DNA of 49,837 bases from Lachnospiraceae bacterium (GCA_030523275.1 JAUNIX010000003.1:17615-67451); one strand, 5' to 3'; shown: positions 33,502 through 42,690, counted from the stretch's first letter. Program-made: numbers and translations. The notes: a model not told the origin generated them from the letters alone.

Positions 33502-34833
33502 ATGTCAAATTTAAATAGAGAATTAACCGTTGCATACGACAAACAATATAATCAGCATCCATGGCTCCAGGGAAATGTTGATGCAATCCCAATTGAACGG
33601 GCGGAAGGAATTTATTTCTATGACTTTAATGGAAAAAAATATTTTGATATGTCCAGTCAATTGTCCTGTGTGAACATTGGTCATGGAAATAAAGATGTGA
33701 TCGAGGCAATTCAAAAGCAGGTAGAAGTATTACCATATATTGCTCCCGCTTATGCCTCAGCACCGAGGTCTGAATTGGCAAAAATGTTAGTCGATCTTGC
33801 ACCAGATAATATGGCAAAGGTATTTTTTACCTGTGGTGGATCTGATGCGAATGAAGCTGCCATTAATATGGCAAGAACGGTGACTGGAAGAAGTAAAGTT
33901 TTTTCCAGATATCGAAGTTATCATGGATCAACGCTTGGCTCCGGAAACTTATCTGGTGATCCAAGAAGATTTGCATTAGAAAATCCTTCTGCAACTGGTT
34001 TTGTGAAATTTAAAGATCCTTACGTTTATAGAAGTACCATTAAATTTAAAAATGATCAGGAGGCATCGGCGTATTATCTTGACAAAATAGAAGAGCAGCT
34101 TGCTTATGAGGGGGCAGAAAATGTAGCGGCTATTTTTGTCGAATCGATTACCGGAGCGAATGGAGTCATCATTCCTCCAGACGGTTATTTACAGGGACTT
34201 CGTAAAATTTGCGATAAATATGGAATTCTTATGGTATGTGATGAAGTTATGGCCGGATTTGGAAGAACCGGAAAAATGTTTGCATTTGAAAATTGGGGAA
34301 TCAAACCAGATATTATCACATTTGCCAAAGGGGTTACCAGCTCTTACGTGCAACTTGGAGGCGTGATTATTTCCAAGGAAATTGCGGAATATTATGACGA
34401 TAAAGTATTCCAATATGGACTTACTTACAGTGGACACTCTCTTGCCTGCGCAGCAGGAGTTGCCTGTGTCAATTATTATCAAAAAGCAAATCTTTTGGAA
34501 AATGCACAAAATGTAGGAAAAGTACTTGGAGAGCTTTTGGAAGAAATAAAAGAAAAACATGACTGTGTTGGTGATGTTCGTTATATTGGTTTATTTTCAG
34601 CAGTAGAGTTTGTAAAAAATAAAGAAACCAGAGAACCGCTGGTTCCATATGCAGATAAATCAGGAACGATGGGGAAAATTATAGGACTATTAAAAAAGCG
34701 AGGATTTGCAACGTTTGGCAGAGAAAATAATATTAACATTGCTCCGCCACTAATCATCACGGAAGAAGAACTACGTGAGGCGATGAAAATCTTTGATGAA
34801 GTCTTAGATATTGTAGACAAAGAATTTTTGTAA
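33502..34833 (+). CDS. tpa: Taurine aminotransferase (taurine:pyruvate type)
   Basis: A 443-aa class III PLP aminotransferase. Motifs are FFTCGGSDANEAAINMAR, YRSYHGSTLG, CDEVMAGFGRTGKMFAF and Schiff-base Lys276 in TFAKGVTSSYVQLGGV, followed by TYSGHSLACAAG. The TFAKGVTxxYxxLGG stretch is typical of taurine:pyruvate aminotransferases and near relatives. It would convert taurine plus pyruvate to sulfoacetaldehyde plus alanine. ATG 33502 has AGGAGG 8 nt upstream; the ORF start at 33472 overlaps the activase. Position between lyase and transporter supports the taurine role; hypotaurine or beta-alanine could also be accepted. Confidence 0.8.
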   Translation: MSNLNRELTVAYDKQYNQHPWLQGNVDAIPIERAEGIYFYDFNGKKYFDMSSQLSCVNIGHGNKDVIEAIQKQVEVLPYIAPAYASAPRSELAKMLVDLAPDNMAKVFFTCGGSDANEAAINMARTVTGRSKVFSRYRSYHGSTLGSGNLSGDPRRFALENPSATGFVKFKDPYVYRSTIKFKNDQEASAYYLDKIEEQLAYEGAENVAAIFVESITGANGVIIPPDGYLQGLRKICDKYGILMVCDEVMAGFGRTGKMFAFENWGIKPDIITFAKGVTSSYVQLGGVIISKEIAEYYDDKVFQYGLTYSGHSLACAAGVACVNYYQKANLLENAQNVGKVLGELLEEIKEKHDCVGDVRYIGLFSAVEFVKNKETREPLVPYADKSGTMGKIIGLLKKRGFATFGRENNINIAPPLIITEEELREAMKIFDEVLDIVDKEFL

Positions 34834-34878
34834 AAGCTACTTTGAATCGCTTTTATATGAAAAGATGGGAGTGAAGTT

Positions 34879-35664
34879 ATGAACGAACGAAATAAAACTG
34901 GAAAAACAGAGAGATTGATCAGTTTCAGTGTAGTTGCAGTAGTTTTAATTGCCTGGTTTGGTGTTACTTCTGCAGGAATCGTTTCCGAAACCTTGATACC
35001 AACTCCTGCAAGTGTGTGGGAAAGTTTTGTGACTATTTTAAGAGAGGGATATAAAGGATCTACACTGTTACAGCATTTAGTAGCAAGTATGAGTCGATTG
35101 ATCAAAGCGTACTTGTTGGCAATTATTACAGCCGTGCCGTTGGGGTTATTGAGTGGATATAATTCTAAAGTAAAAGCTTTTATCGAACCAATTGTAGAAT
35201 TTTATCGTCCACTGCCACCACTTGCTTATTATACATTATTAGTATTGTGGATGGGAATTGGCGATGGTTCTAAGATCATGTTGCTATTTCTTGCAGGATT
35301 TGCCCCAATTTACATAGCATGTGTTTCGGGGGTAAATCGCATTAAAGAAGATTATATTTTAGGAGCGAAGACGCTTGGAGCGGGAAACTGGCAAGTATTT
35401 TTCTTTGTCATTTTCCCAGCAGTATTACCAGATATTTTTACAGGTCTTCGAACTTCTCTTGGTGTAGAATATACAACTTTGGTAGCTGCAGAGATGGTGG
35501 CCGCAGTCAGTGGAATCGGATGGCTGGTTTTAGATGCAAGTAATTATCTGCGAAGCGATATTATGTTCTTCGGTATTATTTTAATGGGTATTACCGGCAT
35601 TTTGTTAGATCAGTTGATTCGTTTATTGGAAAGAAAAATAATTCATTGGAAAGGAAAGATTTAA
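34879..35664 (+). CDS. tauC: Taurine/sulfonate ABC transporter permease
   Basis: A 261-aa permease of the SsuC/TauC family with about six membrane helices. The cytoplasmic coupling motif is GAKTLGAGNWQVFFFVIFPAVLPDIFTGLR (EAA loop) and the periplasmic start TPASVWESF is family-typical. It works as a homodimer with TauB and the lipoprotein TauA encoded next. Confidence 0.87.
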   Translation: MNERNKTGKTERLISFSVVAVVLIAWFGVTSAGIVSETLIPTPASVWESFVTILREGYKGSTLLQHLVASMSRLIKAYLLAIITAVPLGLLSGYNSKVKAFIEPIVEFYRPLPPLAYYTLLVLWMGIGDGSKIMLLFLAGFAPIYIACVSGVNRIKEDYILGAKTLGAGNWQVFFFVIFPAVLPDIFTGLRTSLGVEYTTLVAAEMVAAVSGIGWLVLDASNYLRSDIMFFGIILMGITGILLDQLIRLLERKIIHWKGKI

Positions 35665-35667
35665 GTT

Positions 35668-36699
35668 ATGAGAAATAAGAAAAAAAGAGGCGCAGCGTTA
35701 ATATTAGCAGCATTAATGGTTTTTACTTTAGGATTAACCGGATGTGGTTCATCCAAAAAAGAAGAGACGAAAAAGTCAGCAAAAGCAGAAGAAATTAAAA
35801 TTGGAACGATGGATCTGGTTAACGGCGATTTAGTAGCACGAGCAGAAAAGTATTATGAAGATGAACTCGGAGTAAAAGTTCAGATCGTAAATTTTGATTC
35901 TGGTAAAGATGTAAATACCGCTTTAGCAGCAGGAAGTATTGATGTTTCTGAATTAGGAAGTAACCCAACGGCTCTCGGTATTTCTAACAACATCGATTAT
36001 GATGTCGTTTACATTGGAGACATCATTGGTTCAGCCGAATCCTTAGCAGTCAAAAATAGTGCCAATATCAAATCCTTAAAAGATTTAAAAGGGAAAAAAG
36101 TTGCAACACCATTTGCTTCCACAGCACATTATAGTCTATTAAATGCTTTAAAACAAGAAGGTATCAGTGAAAATGACGTTGATTTATTAGATATGGAACC
36201 AGATGATATCAATGCAGCATGGAAACGTGGAGATATCGATGCAGCATATGTTTGGTATCCTGTTTTAAATAACTTATTAAAAGATGGAACCATTCTTACC
36301 GGAAGCGACAAAATGGCGGAAAAGGGAGTTGTAACAGCCGATTTGATTGTTGCCAGAAAAGAGTTTGCAAAATCGAATCCGGATCTTGTATCAAAATATA
36401 TCAAAGCATTAAATAAAGCAAATGAATTAGATCAGACAGATCGTGATCAAGTGATCGCTGATATTGCAGATGTCTTAGGAATCAGTAAAGAGGATGCAAA
36501 ATTCCAGAGAGATGGTTTTGAGTGGGTGCAGGGTGAAGACCAGTTAAAAGAAGAATACTTAGGCGGACATATTGCAGAAGTATTAAAGAGTACAGCCGAT
36601 TTCCTTGCAGAACAGGGCAGCATCAAAGAAGCTCCAGATTTAAAGACATTCCAGGATCATGTTGATACATCATATCTTAATGATGCTCTGGGTAAATAA
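35668..36699 (+). CDS. tauA: Taurine/sulfonate-binding lipoprotein
   Basis: A 343-aa extracellular solute-binding protein. A signal peptide (RNKKKRGAALILAALMVFTLG) ends in lipobox LTGC, so it is lipid-anchored. The mature part has IKIGTMDLVNGDLVARAEKYY, DVSELGSNPTALGIS and VWYPVLNNLL, the SsuA/TauA/NMT1-type fold. It is 3 nt after the permease. Ligand taurine or isethionate is inferred from the operon. Confidence 0.87.
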   Translation: MRNKKKRGAALILAALMVFTLGLTGCGSSKKEETKKSAKAEEIKIGTMDLVNGDLVARAEKYYEDELGVKVQIVNFDSGKDVNTALAAGSIDVSELGSNPTALGISNNIDYDVVYIGDIIGSAESLAVKNSANIKSLKDLKGKKVATPFASTAHYSLLNALKQEGISENDVDLLDMEPDDINAAWKRGDIDAAYVWYPVLNNLLKDGTILTGSDKMAEKGVVTADLIVARKEFAKSNPDLVSKYIKALNKANELDQTDRDQVIADIADVLGISKEDAKFQRDGFEWVQGEDQLKEEYLGGHIAEVLKSTADFLAEQGSIKEAPDLKTFQDHVDTSYLNDALGK

Positions 36700-36716
36700 G
36701 AAATAGGAGGTTTTTT

Positions 36717-37610
36717 ATGGGAGGAAAAAAAGAAGAGTGGAAAGAAAAATTATATGAACCGGCCAATGAACTACTGAGTGTTTCTGGAATTAACTACTAT
36801 GGGGAAGAACCCAAAGTGGAAGGAGAAGGCAAGGATCCACTGATTCATGTACAAAATGTCAATCTTGATTATGCAGCGGCAAATGGTCAGGTAAGAGCAT
36901 TGGAAAATATTAATTTTAATATTTATCGGGGAGAATTTATCTGTGTACTTGGACCAAGTGGATGTGGTAAATCTACATTATTAAAGATTTTGGCCGGATT
37001 CATTCCTCCATCAGATGGTGAAGTTCGTTTAGAGGGGGAACTAATCAATGGGATTGACTGGCACAGAGGGGTTGTCTTCCAAAACCCACCATTATATGAA
37101 TGGTATTCAGTCCGAGATAATATTAGTTTCGGACCGAAGATGAGAAAGATTTCCAAAAGCGAATATGAACCTTCTACAGATGAATATTTGAAACGAGTTG
37201 GTCTGCAGGAGTTTGCAGATAAAAAAGTATATGAACTGTCAGGAGGAATGAGGCAGAGAGTTTCTATCGCAAGAGCTTTGATCAATAATCCGGAAATCTT
37301 ACTGATGGATGAACCGTTTGGAGCATTGGATGCCTTTACAAGAGAGACCATGCAGGAATTGATCCGAAAAATATGGTGGGAGACTGGAAAAACAATCTTT
37401 TTTATCACACATGATGTGGAAGAAGCATTGCTGCTCGGAAGCAGAGTTTTAGTACTGAGTAGACATCCGGGCAGAATTGTTGATGATGTACCAGTTCGTT
37501 TTTCCAGACAGATTGTCGAGGAAGGCGTAGAAGATATTCAGTTTACGGAAGCGTTTTATAAATATCGAGAAAGACTTTTAAAATTAATTCACAAACAACA
37601 TGAAAATTAA
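36717..37610 (+). CDS. tauB: Taurine/sulfonate ABC transporter ATPase
   Basis: A 297-aa ABC ATPase: Walker A GPSGCGKST, Q-loop VFQNPPLYEW, signature LSGGMRQR, Walker B ILLMDEP and switch His in FFITHDVEEAL. It carries a ~40-residue N-terminal extension compared with TauB/SsuB. It follows TauA behind AGGAGG and completes the importer. Confidence 0.9.
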   Translation: MGGKKEEWKEKLYEPANELLSVSGINYYGEEPKVEGEGKDPLIHVQNVNLDYAAANGQVRALENINFNIYRGEFICVLGPSGCGKSTLLKILAGFIPPSDGEVRLEGELINGIDWHRGVVFQNPPLYEWYSVRDNISFGPKMRKISKSEYEPSTDEYLKRVGLQEFADKKVYELSGGMRQRVSIARALINNPEILLMDEPFGALDAFTRETMQELIRKIWWETGKTIFFITHDVEEALLLGSRVLVLSRHPGRIVDDVPVRFSRQIVEEGVEDIQFTEAFYKYRERLLKLIHKQHEN

Positions 37611-37711
37611 ATACTTTAAGAGATGGGGAGTATAAAACAGCATAAAAAACATTGTGGAAACGTTCAAAGGGATTTCATTTCGATATCAAGGATCCACACA
37701 AAGGAGGAAGA

Positions 37712-38833
37712 ATGAACTGGGAATATTTACAACCGGTAGCCATTTCTTTTGGAAATGGAAAACGGAATACATTATTTGAAAAAATAGAAGAAAAGGGGTA
37801 TCAGAGGGGAATTCTTGTCACATCGGCACATTTTATAAAAAATGGAAACGCCAAGGAGTTATTGAACAATCCTAGAAACCATTTGATCGGAAGTTTCACA
37901 GAGTTTTCACCGAATCCAGATGTAGAAGAAGTAGATCAGCTTGCAGATATTTTGCGAACCAAACAAGCAGATTTTATCGTAGCATTGGGAGGAGGAAGTG
38001 TAATGGATGGAGCCAAAGCGGCTTCATCCGTTGCGCTGTCTAAAAAAACGATTCGTACTTATCATGGTACAGGAATTCCAATTCCAAAAGAACATTTGCC
38101 GGTGATCGCAATTCCGACAACATCAGGAACTGGAAGTGAAGTGACGAGTGTTTCGGTACTGACAGATCGCAAAGAAGGAAAAAAGGCACCGATTGCTTCA
38201 GATAGTTTTTATCCGGAATATGCAATCATTGATCCCGAATTAACGGTTTCGATGACTCCTTATCTGACGGCCTGTACTGGAATTGATGTTTTATCACATG
38301 CAATTGAAGGATATTGGAGCAAAGGGCATCAGCCAATCTGTGATGCATTGGCAGTTTATGCGGCAAAGCTTGTACTTGAAAATTTAAAAACAGCTTATGA
38401 AGATGGACAAAATCTTGTGGCAAGAGAAAAAATGGCGGAGGCATCGGTAATCGCTGGATTGGCATTTGGATTGCCGAAAACAACAGCTTCCCATGCATGT
38501 TCTTTTCCATTGACAAATTTATATGGAATTCCTCATGGGGAAGCATGTGGACTGACTTTGGACTATTTTATCAGCGTCAATGGAAAAAAAGATGTACGGA
38601 CAAGAGAATTGGCCCAAATGCTTGGTTTTGATAGTAGTGAAGTACTGGCACAGGCTGTCAGAAGTTTAAAAAAGAATCTGGGACTTCGGGTAGATCTTGC
38701 GGATAAAAAATTAACACAAAAGGAAAAGGAGCAACTGGTTATTTTAAGTCATCATCCAAATCTTAACAACAATCCTGTGAAAATTACGGACGAAATTTTA
38801 GAAGATTTATATCATTTTTTATGTGATCAATAA
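37712..38833 (+). CDS. sarD: Iron alcohol dehydrogenase, probable sulfoacetaldehyde reductase
   Basis: A 373-aa group III alcohol dehydrogenase with IVALGGGSVMDGAKA, IPTTSGTGSEVTS, and metal ligands in GIDVLSHAIEGY (Asp, His), TASHACSFP (His) and GIPHGEACG (His). In Bilophila, SarD of this family reduces sulfoacetaldehyde to isethionate, the substrate of the lyase. Gene order here places it last in the taurine unit. ATG 37712 is chosen because AAAGGAGG lies 3-11 nt upstream; the ORF can be extended to 37652 without a ribosome site. Confidence 0.75.
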   Translation: MNWEYLQPVAISFGNGKRNTLFEKIEEKGYQRGILVTSAHFIKNGNAKELLNNPRNHLIGSFTEFSPNPDVEEVDQLADILRTKQADFIVALGGGSVMDGAKAASSVALSKKTIRTYHGTGIPIPKEHLPVIAIPTTSGTGSEVTSVSVLTDRKEGKKAPIASDSFYPEYAIIDPELTVSMTPYLTACTGIDVLSHAIEGYWSKGHQPICDALAVYAAKLVLENLKTAYEDGQNLVAREKMAEASVIAGLAFGLPKTTASHACSFPLTNLYGIPHGEACGLTLDYFISVNGKKDVRTRELAQMLGFDSSEVLAQAVRSLKKNLGLRVDLADKKLTQKEKEQLVILSHHPNLNNNPVKITDEILEDLYHFLCDQ

Positions 38834-38841
38834 AGTTTTAG

Positions 38842-38870
38842 TTGACATAATCCTGAAATAGTGCCATAAT
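38842..38870 (+). promoter_or_regulatory. Promoter of the sulfite-to-homocysteine unit
   Basis: TTGACA (38842-38847), 17 bp, CATAAT (38865-38870), beginning 8 nt after the previous stop codon. Confidence 0.8.
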
Positions 38871-38887
38871 ACATGCATTGACTCTTA

Positions 38888-38914
38888 ATCATATTAATTA
38901 GATAGGAATAATAA
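38888..38914 (-). promoter_or_regulatory. Candidate sulfur-regulator operator, site 2
   Basis: Read on the minus strand it contains TTATTCCTATCTA then ATTAATATGAT, matching site 1 at 29672-29693 in 20 or so of 26 positions. Both sites lie 12-18 nt downstream of a -10 element, as expected of a repressor site. Confidence 0.6.
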
Positions 38915-38994
38915 GGTTAGAATCTAAAATAAAAGAATCGAAATACTTATGTGGGATATGTGGAGGAAAAAGAGATATAACAAGGAGTTGAAAT

Positions 38995-40236
38995 ATGAAA
39001 TTTAATACACGTTTACTGCACGGAAAATTAAATCATGAAGAATATCATCAAGCGACATTGCCGCCGATATTTCAGTCGAATGCTTTTGAGCACTCATCGG
39101 CGGAAAAATTAGAGAAAATATTTCAAAATAAAGCCCCGGGATTTTCTTATTCACGGATTAATAATCCCACAGTGGATGCCTTTGAAAAAAGAGTGACACT
39201 TTTAGAGGGTGGTATTGGGAGCGTTGCATGTGCCTCTGGCATGGCGGCTATTTTTAATGCAATCGTAAATATTTTAGAAGCGGGAGATGAAATTTTATCG
39301 TCTGCCACTGTGTTTGGAGGAACGATTGGATTATTTCAGGATTTAAAGGCATTGGGAATTCGGATTACTTATTTGGAGCATTTGTCAAAAGAGACAATCG
39401 ATGCACATGTGAATGAACATACAAAGGTGATTTTTGGAGAAGTGATCGGAAATCCCAAATTAGATGTACTAAATATCAAAGAGGTAGCGGATGCAGCACA
39501 CGAACATGGGATTGTCTGCATCATCGATAATACAGCAGCGACTTCCTTTTTGGTACAGCCGTTATCCTTGGGAGCAGATATTGTCATTCAATCTTCCAGC
39601 AAATATATCAATGGAAGTAGCAATTCTATTGGCGGAATTATTACCGATAGTGGAAAGTTTTCCTGGGATATAAAAAAATATCCACAGATGAAGCCATTTA
39701 AGAAGATGGGACCGTATGCATTTCTTGCCAAACTGCGTAATACTCTGTTTCGTAATACGGGAGCCTGTTTGTCTCCAACAAATGCATTTTTAAATTATAT
39801 TGGTCTGGAAACGTTAGGTGTCCGAATGCAAAAAATCTGTGAAAATGCACTGGTGTTGGCAGAATGGCTAAATAACCAAAAGGAAATCAAAAAAGTACAA
39901 TATCCAGGACTTGCGGATAATCCTTGGCATCAAATTGCAAAACAGCAGTTTCAACATGGATATGGTGGATTGGTCACCATTCGATTAGGGACAAAAGAAG
40001 CGGCATTTACTGTGTTTGATGCTTTGAAGATCCCGTTGAAAGTATCGAATATTGGAGATACGAAAACCTTAGTGATTCATCCGTCTTCAACCATTTATGC
40101 ACATAGTACAGAAGAGGAAAAAATAAGTGCAGGAGTTTACGATGATTTAATTCGTATTAGCGTAGGACTTGAGGATGTCGAAGATTTGATTGAAGATTTT
40201 GCACAGGCGTTGCAACAGATAGGAAAGGAGAATTGA
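38995..40236 (+). CDS. metY: O-acetylhomoserine sulfhydrylase-type Cys/Met PLP enzyme
   Basis: A 413-aa trans-sulfuration family enzyme. Lys203 in QSSSKYINGSSNSIGG binds PLP; YSRINNPTVDAFEKRV, ASGMAAIFNA and IIDNTAATSF are family motifs. It would join O-acetylhomoserine with sulfide, or with a carrier-bound thiocarboxylate, to give homocysteine. The six genes after it encode sulfite reductase and a complete sulfur-carrier system, the same set as in the Wolinella methionine pathway (MetY with HcyS/HcyF/HcyD). It starts the unit behind ACAAGGAG. Confidence 0.85.
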   Translation: MKFNTRLLHGKLNHEEYHQATLPPIFQSNAFEHSSAEKLEKIFQNKAPGFSYSRINNPTVDAFEKRVTLLEGGIGSVACASGMAAIFNAIVNILEAGDEILSSATVFGGTIGLFQDLKALGIRITYLEHLSKETIDAHVNEHTKVIFGEVIGNPKLDVLNIKEVADAAHEHGIVCIIDNTAATSFLVQPLSLGADIVIQSSSKYINGSSNSIGGIITDSGKFSWDIKKYPQMKPFKKMGPYAFLAKLRNTLFRNTGACLSPTNAFLNYIGLETLGVRMQKICENALVLAEWLNNQKEIKKVQYPGLADNPWHQIAKQQFQHGYGGLVTIRLGTKEAAFTVFDALKIPLKVSNIGDTKTLVIHPSSTIYAHSTEEEKISAGVYDDLIRISVGLEDVEDLIEDFAQALQQIGKEN

Positions 40237-40237
40237 T

Positions 40238-41101
40238 ATGGCAGTAGATTATGCAGCACTCAAAAAAGGCGGTTTTATGCGTCAGAAACAAAAAAATAAT
40301 TTTTCATTGAGACTTCGAAGCACCGGAGGTCACGTGACAGCAAAGCAATTAGCTAAAATTGCAGAAGTTGCAGAAAAATATGGTGATGGATATGTGCATC
40401 TGACATCCAGACAGGGAGTCGAAATTCCATTTATCAAATTAGATCAGATCAATGAAGTCAAAGAAGAATTAGCACTGGGAGATGTCACACCGGGTGTCTG
40501 CGGACCGAGAGTTCGAACCGTTACGGCTTGTCAGGGTGAGGAAATCTGTCCAAGTGGATGTATTGATACATATACTTTAGCGAAAGAATTAGATGCAAGA
40601 TATTTTGGACGTGAACTTCCACATAAATTTAAATTTGGCATCACCGGATGTCAGAACAACTGCTTGAAAGCAGAAGAAAATGACTTGGGAGTCAAAGGTG
40701 GAATTAAAGTTAAATGGAGAGAAGAAGATTGTATTCAGTGCGGAGTTTGTGAAAAGGCATGCCGTATCAGTGCGATTACCATTAGAGATGGAAAAATTCA
40801 GGTAAACGAAGATTTATGTAACTATTGTGGCAGATGTACCAAATCTTGTCCGGTTGATGCATGGGATGAGACACATGGATATATCGTATCTTTTGGTGGA
40901 TTATTTGGCAATAGCATCAATAAAGGGGAGCCGGTAGTTCCTTTTATTGAAGATCATGAAAAATTACTGAAGGTTTGTGATGCAGCCATTCAGTTTTTTG
41001 CGAACTATGCACAGGCAGGTGAGCGTTTTAAATTTACCATTGATCGAATTGGTCAGGAAAAATTCGAAGAAGTGATAAAGGAGGCTTATGAACATGAGTG
41101 A
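40238..41101 (+). CDS. Small siroheme sulfite reductase with ferredoxin insert
   Basis: A 287-aa single-chain sulfite reductase of the short (low molecular weight / AsrC-like) type. Siroheme-4Fe4S ligands are C98 and C104 (ACQGEEICPSG) and C138 and C142 (GCQNNC). Two 4Fe4S ferredoxin clusters follow: C165, C168, C171, C175 and C194, C197, C200, C204. It reduces sulfite by six electrons to sulfide, with ferredoxin as likely donor because no flavoprotein partner is encoded. The start is 1 nt after metY. It should take sulfite from both the isethionate lyase and the APS reductase. Confidence 0.85.
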   Translation: MAVDYAALKKGGFMRQKQKNNFSLRLRSTGGHVTAKQLAKIAEVAEKYGDGYVHLTSRQGVEIPFIKLDQINEVKEELALGDVTPGVCGPRVRTVTACQGEEICPSGCIDTYTLAKELDARYFGRELPHKFKFGITGCQNNCLKAEENDLGVKGGIKVKWREEDCIQCGVCEKACRISAITIRDGKIQVNEDLCNYCGRCTKSCPVDAWDETHGYIVSFGGLFGNSINKGEPVVPFIEDHEKLLKVCDAAIQFFANYAQAGERFKFTIDRIGQEKFEEVIKEAYEHE

Positions 41102-41339
41102 TTTTAAAATTGACGATAAGGTAGATATTACAGATGTCGTATGTCCGTTAACTTTTGTAAAAGCAAAAGTGGCATTGGAGGAACTTGATGAAGGTGAAAT
41201 TTTATCCATTCGTATGAATGATGGAGAACCAGTGCAAAATGTTCCCAGAAGTATCAAGGAAGAGGGGCATAAAATACTGAAATTGTTAAACAATGAAGAT
41301 GGAACTTATGATCTGATCGTAGAGAAAGTTGGTGACTAA
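41094..41339 (+). CDS. TusA-like sulfurtransferase
   Basis: An 81-aa protein of the TusA fold. The active Cys lies in VVCPLTFVKAKVAL; most TusA have CPxP whereas this has CPLT, a variant often seen in sulfur-assimilation operons. It could accept sulfane sulfur and hand it to the carrier protein. I chose ATG 41094 (9 nt after AAGGAGG) rather than 41088 (3 nt). It overlaps the end of the sulfite reductase gene by 8 nt, so the two are coupled. Confidence 0.8.
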   Translation: MSDFKIDDKVDITDVVCPLTFVKAKVALEELDEGEILSIRMNDGEPVQNVPRSIKEEGHKILKLLNNEDGTYDLIVEKVGD

Positions 41340-41340
41340 A

Positions 41341-41658
41341 GTGAGTGTAAAACTGGGACAGAATAATTTTGAGAGTAGTGTACTAAAAGAAGAAAAGTTA
41401 GTTCTTGTTGATTTTTATTCCGATAGTTGTGTGCCATGCAAGAGACTTTCTCCAATTTTGGCAGATTTAGAAGAGGATTATGAGGATAAACTTGTTGTTG
41501 GAAAAGTGAATGCTATCTTTGAACAAGATTTAGTACAGCAATATGACATTTCCAGTACACCAACTGTTTTGCTTTTTAAAAATGGAGAAATAAAAGCAAG
41601 ATTTGGCGGAAAGATTGATAAAAATGAATTAGTTGATCAAATAAAAAATAATTTATAG
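41341..41658 (+). CDS. Thioredoxin-like protein
   Basis: A ~105-aa thioredoxin fold with active site SCVPCKR and cis-proline in SSTPTVLLF. GTG 41341 is the preferred start, one base after the TusA stop; GTG 41332 and TTG 41329 are in-frame alternatives and none has a strong ribosome site. It may supply reductant to the sulfurtransferase or to release sulfur from carrier-bound persulfide. Confidence 0.8.
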   Translation: MSVKLGQNNFESSVLKEEKLVLVDFYSDSCVPCKRLSPILADLEEDYEDKLVVGKVNAIFEQDLVQQYDISSTPTVLLFKNGEIKARFGGKIDKNELVDQIKNNL

Positions 41659-41677
41659 TAGAAAGAGGAATGAAAAA

Positions 41678-41884
41678 ATGAAAATTGTAGTAGCAGGAGA
41701 AACAAAAGAAGTAGCAAAAACAACAACCGTAGAACAGTTAATTGTGCAGGAAAATGTTGAGACACCAGAATATGTTACCGTATCTATTAATGATGACTTT
41801 ATTGATCGTGCAGACTTTGCTACTCGTGTTTTAAAAGAAGGCGATAATGTAGAGTTCTTGTACTTCATGGGAGGTGGCAGATAG
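41678..41884 (+). CDS. hcyS: ThiS/HcyS-like sulfur carrier protein
   Basis: A 68-aa ubiquitin-like carrier (KIVVAGETKEVAKTTTVEQLI ... DNVEFLYFMGGGR). Sulfur carriers end in Gly-Gly, which is adenylated and turned to thiocarboxylate. This one has one extra residue, Arg, after GGG. In HcyS (and in QbsE and PdtH) extra C-terminal residues are cut off by a JAMM protease; such a protease is encoded two genes on. Its stop codon overlaps the GTG start of the E1 gene by one base (TAGTG). Confidence 0.82.
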   Translation: MKIVVAGETKEVAKTTTVEQLIVQENVETPEYVTVSINDDFIDRADFATRVLKEGDNVEFLYFMGGGR

Positions 41885-42690
41885 TGGCATTTACGAATGA
41901 ACAATTAGAACGCTATTCCAGACATATTATTTTAAAGGAAGTTGGTGCCAAAGGCCAGAAAAAGCTTCTGAACGCAAAGGTATTAATTATCGGCGCTGGT
42001 GGTTTAGGTGCTCCGGCAGCTATGTATTTGGCAGCCGCTGGTGTTGGAACAATCGGTATTGCAGATGCAGATGAAGTGGATTTATCCAATCTTCAGCGTC
42101 AGATCATCCATAGTACACCAGATGTCGGCAAAGCAAAAGTAAAATCAGCAAAGGAAACAATGAATCAGATGAATCCAGATGTAACTGTTAATACATACCG
42201 TACCTTTGTGACATCTGAAAATATTATGGATTTGATTGCAGACTATGATTTTATCATTGATGGAACCGACAATTTCCCTGCAAAATTTTTGATCAACGAC
42301 GCCTGTGTAATGGCGGAAAAACCATTTTCTCACGCTGGAATTATTCGTTTTCAAGGTCAGCTTATGACTTATGTTCCGGGGGAAGGACCATGTTATCGTT
42401 GTGTATTTAAAGATCCACCACCAAAGGATGCTGTGCCAACCTGTAAACAGGCAGGAGTCATCGGCGCTATGGGTGGTGTCATTGGAAGCCTTCAAGCTAT
42501 GGAAGCAGTTAAATATATTTTAGGAGTTGGAGATCTGTTGACAGGTTATCTGCTGACTTATGATGCCCTGAAAATGGAATTCCGCAAGATTAAGCTTCCA
42601 AAAGAAGTAAAAGATTGTAAAGTGTGTGGAGAACACCCAACAATTACAGAACTGATTGACTACGAAATTGCAGAATGTGATGGAATTTAG
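41884..42690 (+). CDS. hcyF: ThiF/MoeB/HcyF-like E1 enzyme
   Basis: A 268-aa E1-type adenylating enzyme with GTG start. It has VLIIGAGGLGAPAAMYLAAAGVG (ATP loop), DADEVDLSNLQRQIIH (Asp/Arg), DGTDNFPAKFLINDA, and two zinc pairs CYRC and CKVC. It activates the carrier's terminal glycine for sulfur transfer. It lacks the C-terminal rhodanese domain found in MoeB/ThiF fusions, fitting a separate sulfurtransferase (TusA) in the unit. Translationally coupled to the carrier gene. Confidence 0.88.
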   Translation: MAFTNEQLERYSRHIILKEVGAKGQKKLLNAKVLIIGAGGLGAPAAMYLAAAGVGTIGIADADEVDLSNLQRQIIHSTPDVGKAKVKSAKETMNQMNPDVTVNTYRTFVTSENIMDLIADYDFIIDGTDNFPAKFLINDACVMAEKPFSHAGIIRFQGQLMTYVPGEGPCYRCVFKDPPPKDAVPTCKQAGVIGAMGGVIGSLQAMEAVKYILGVGDLLTGYLLTYDALKMEFRKIKLPKEVKDCKVCGEHPTITELIDYEIAECDGI

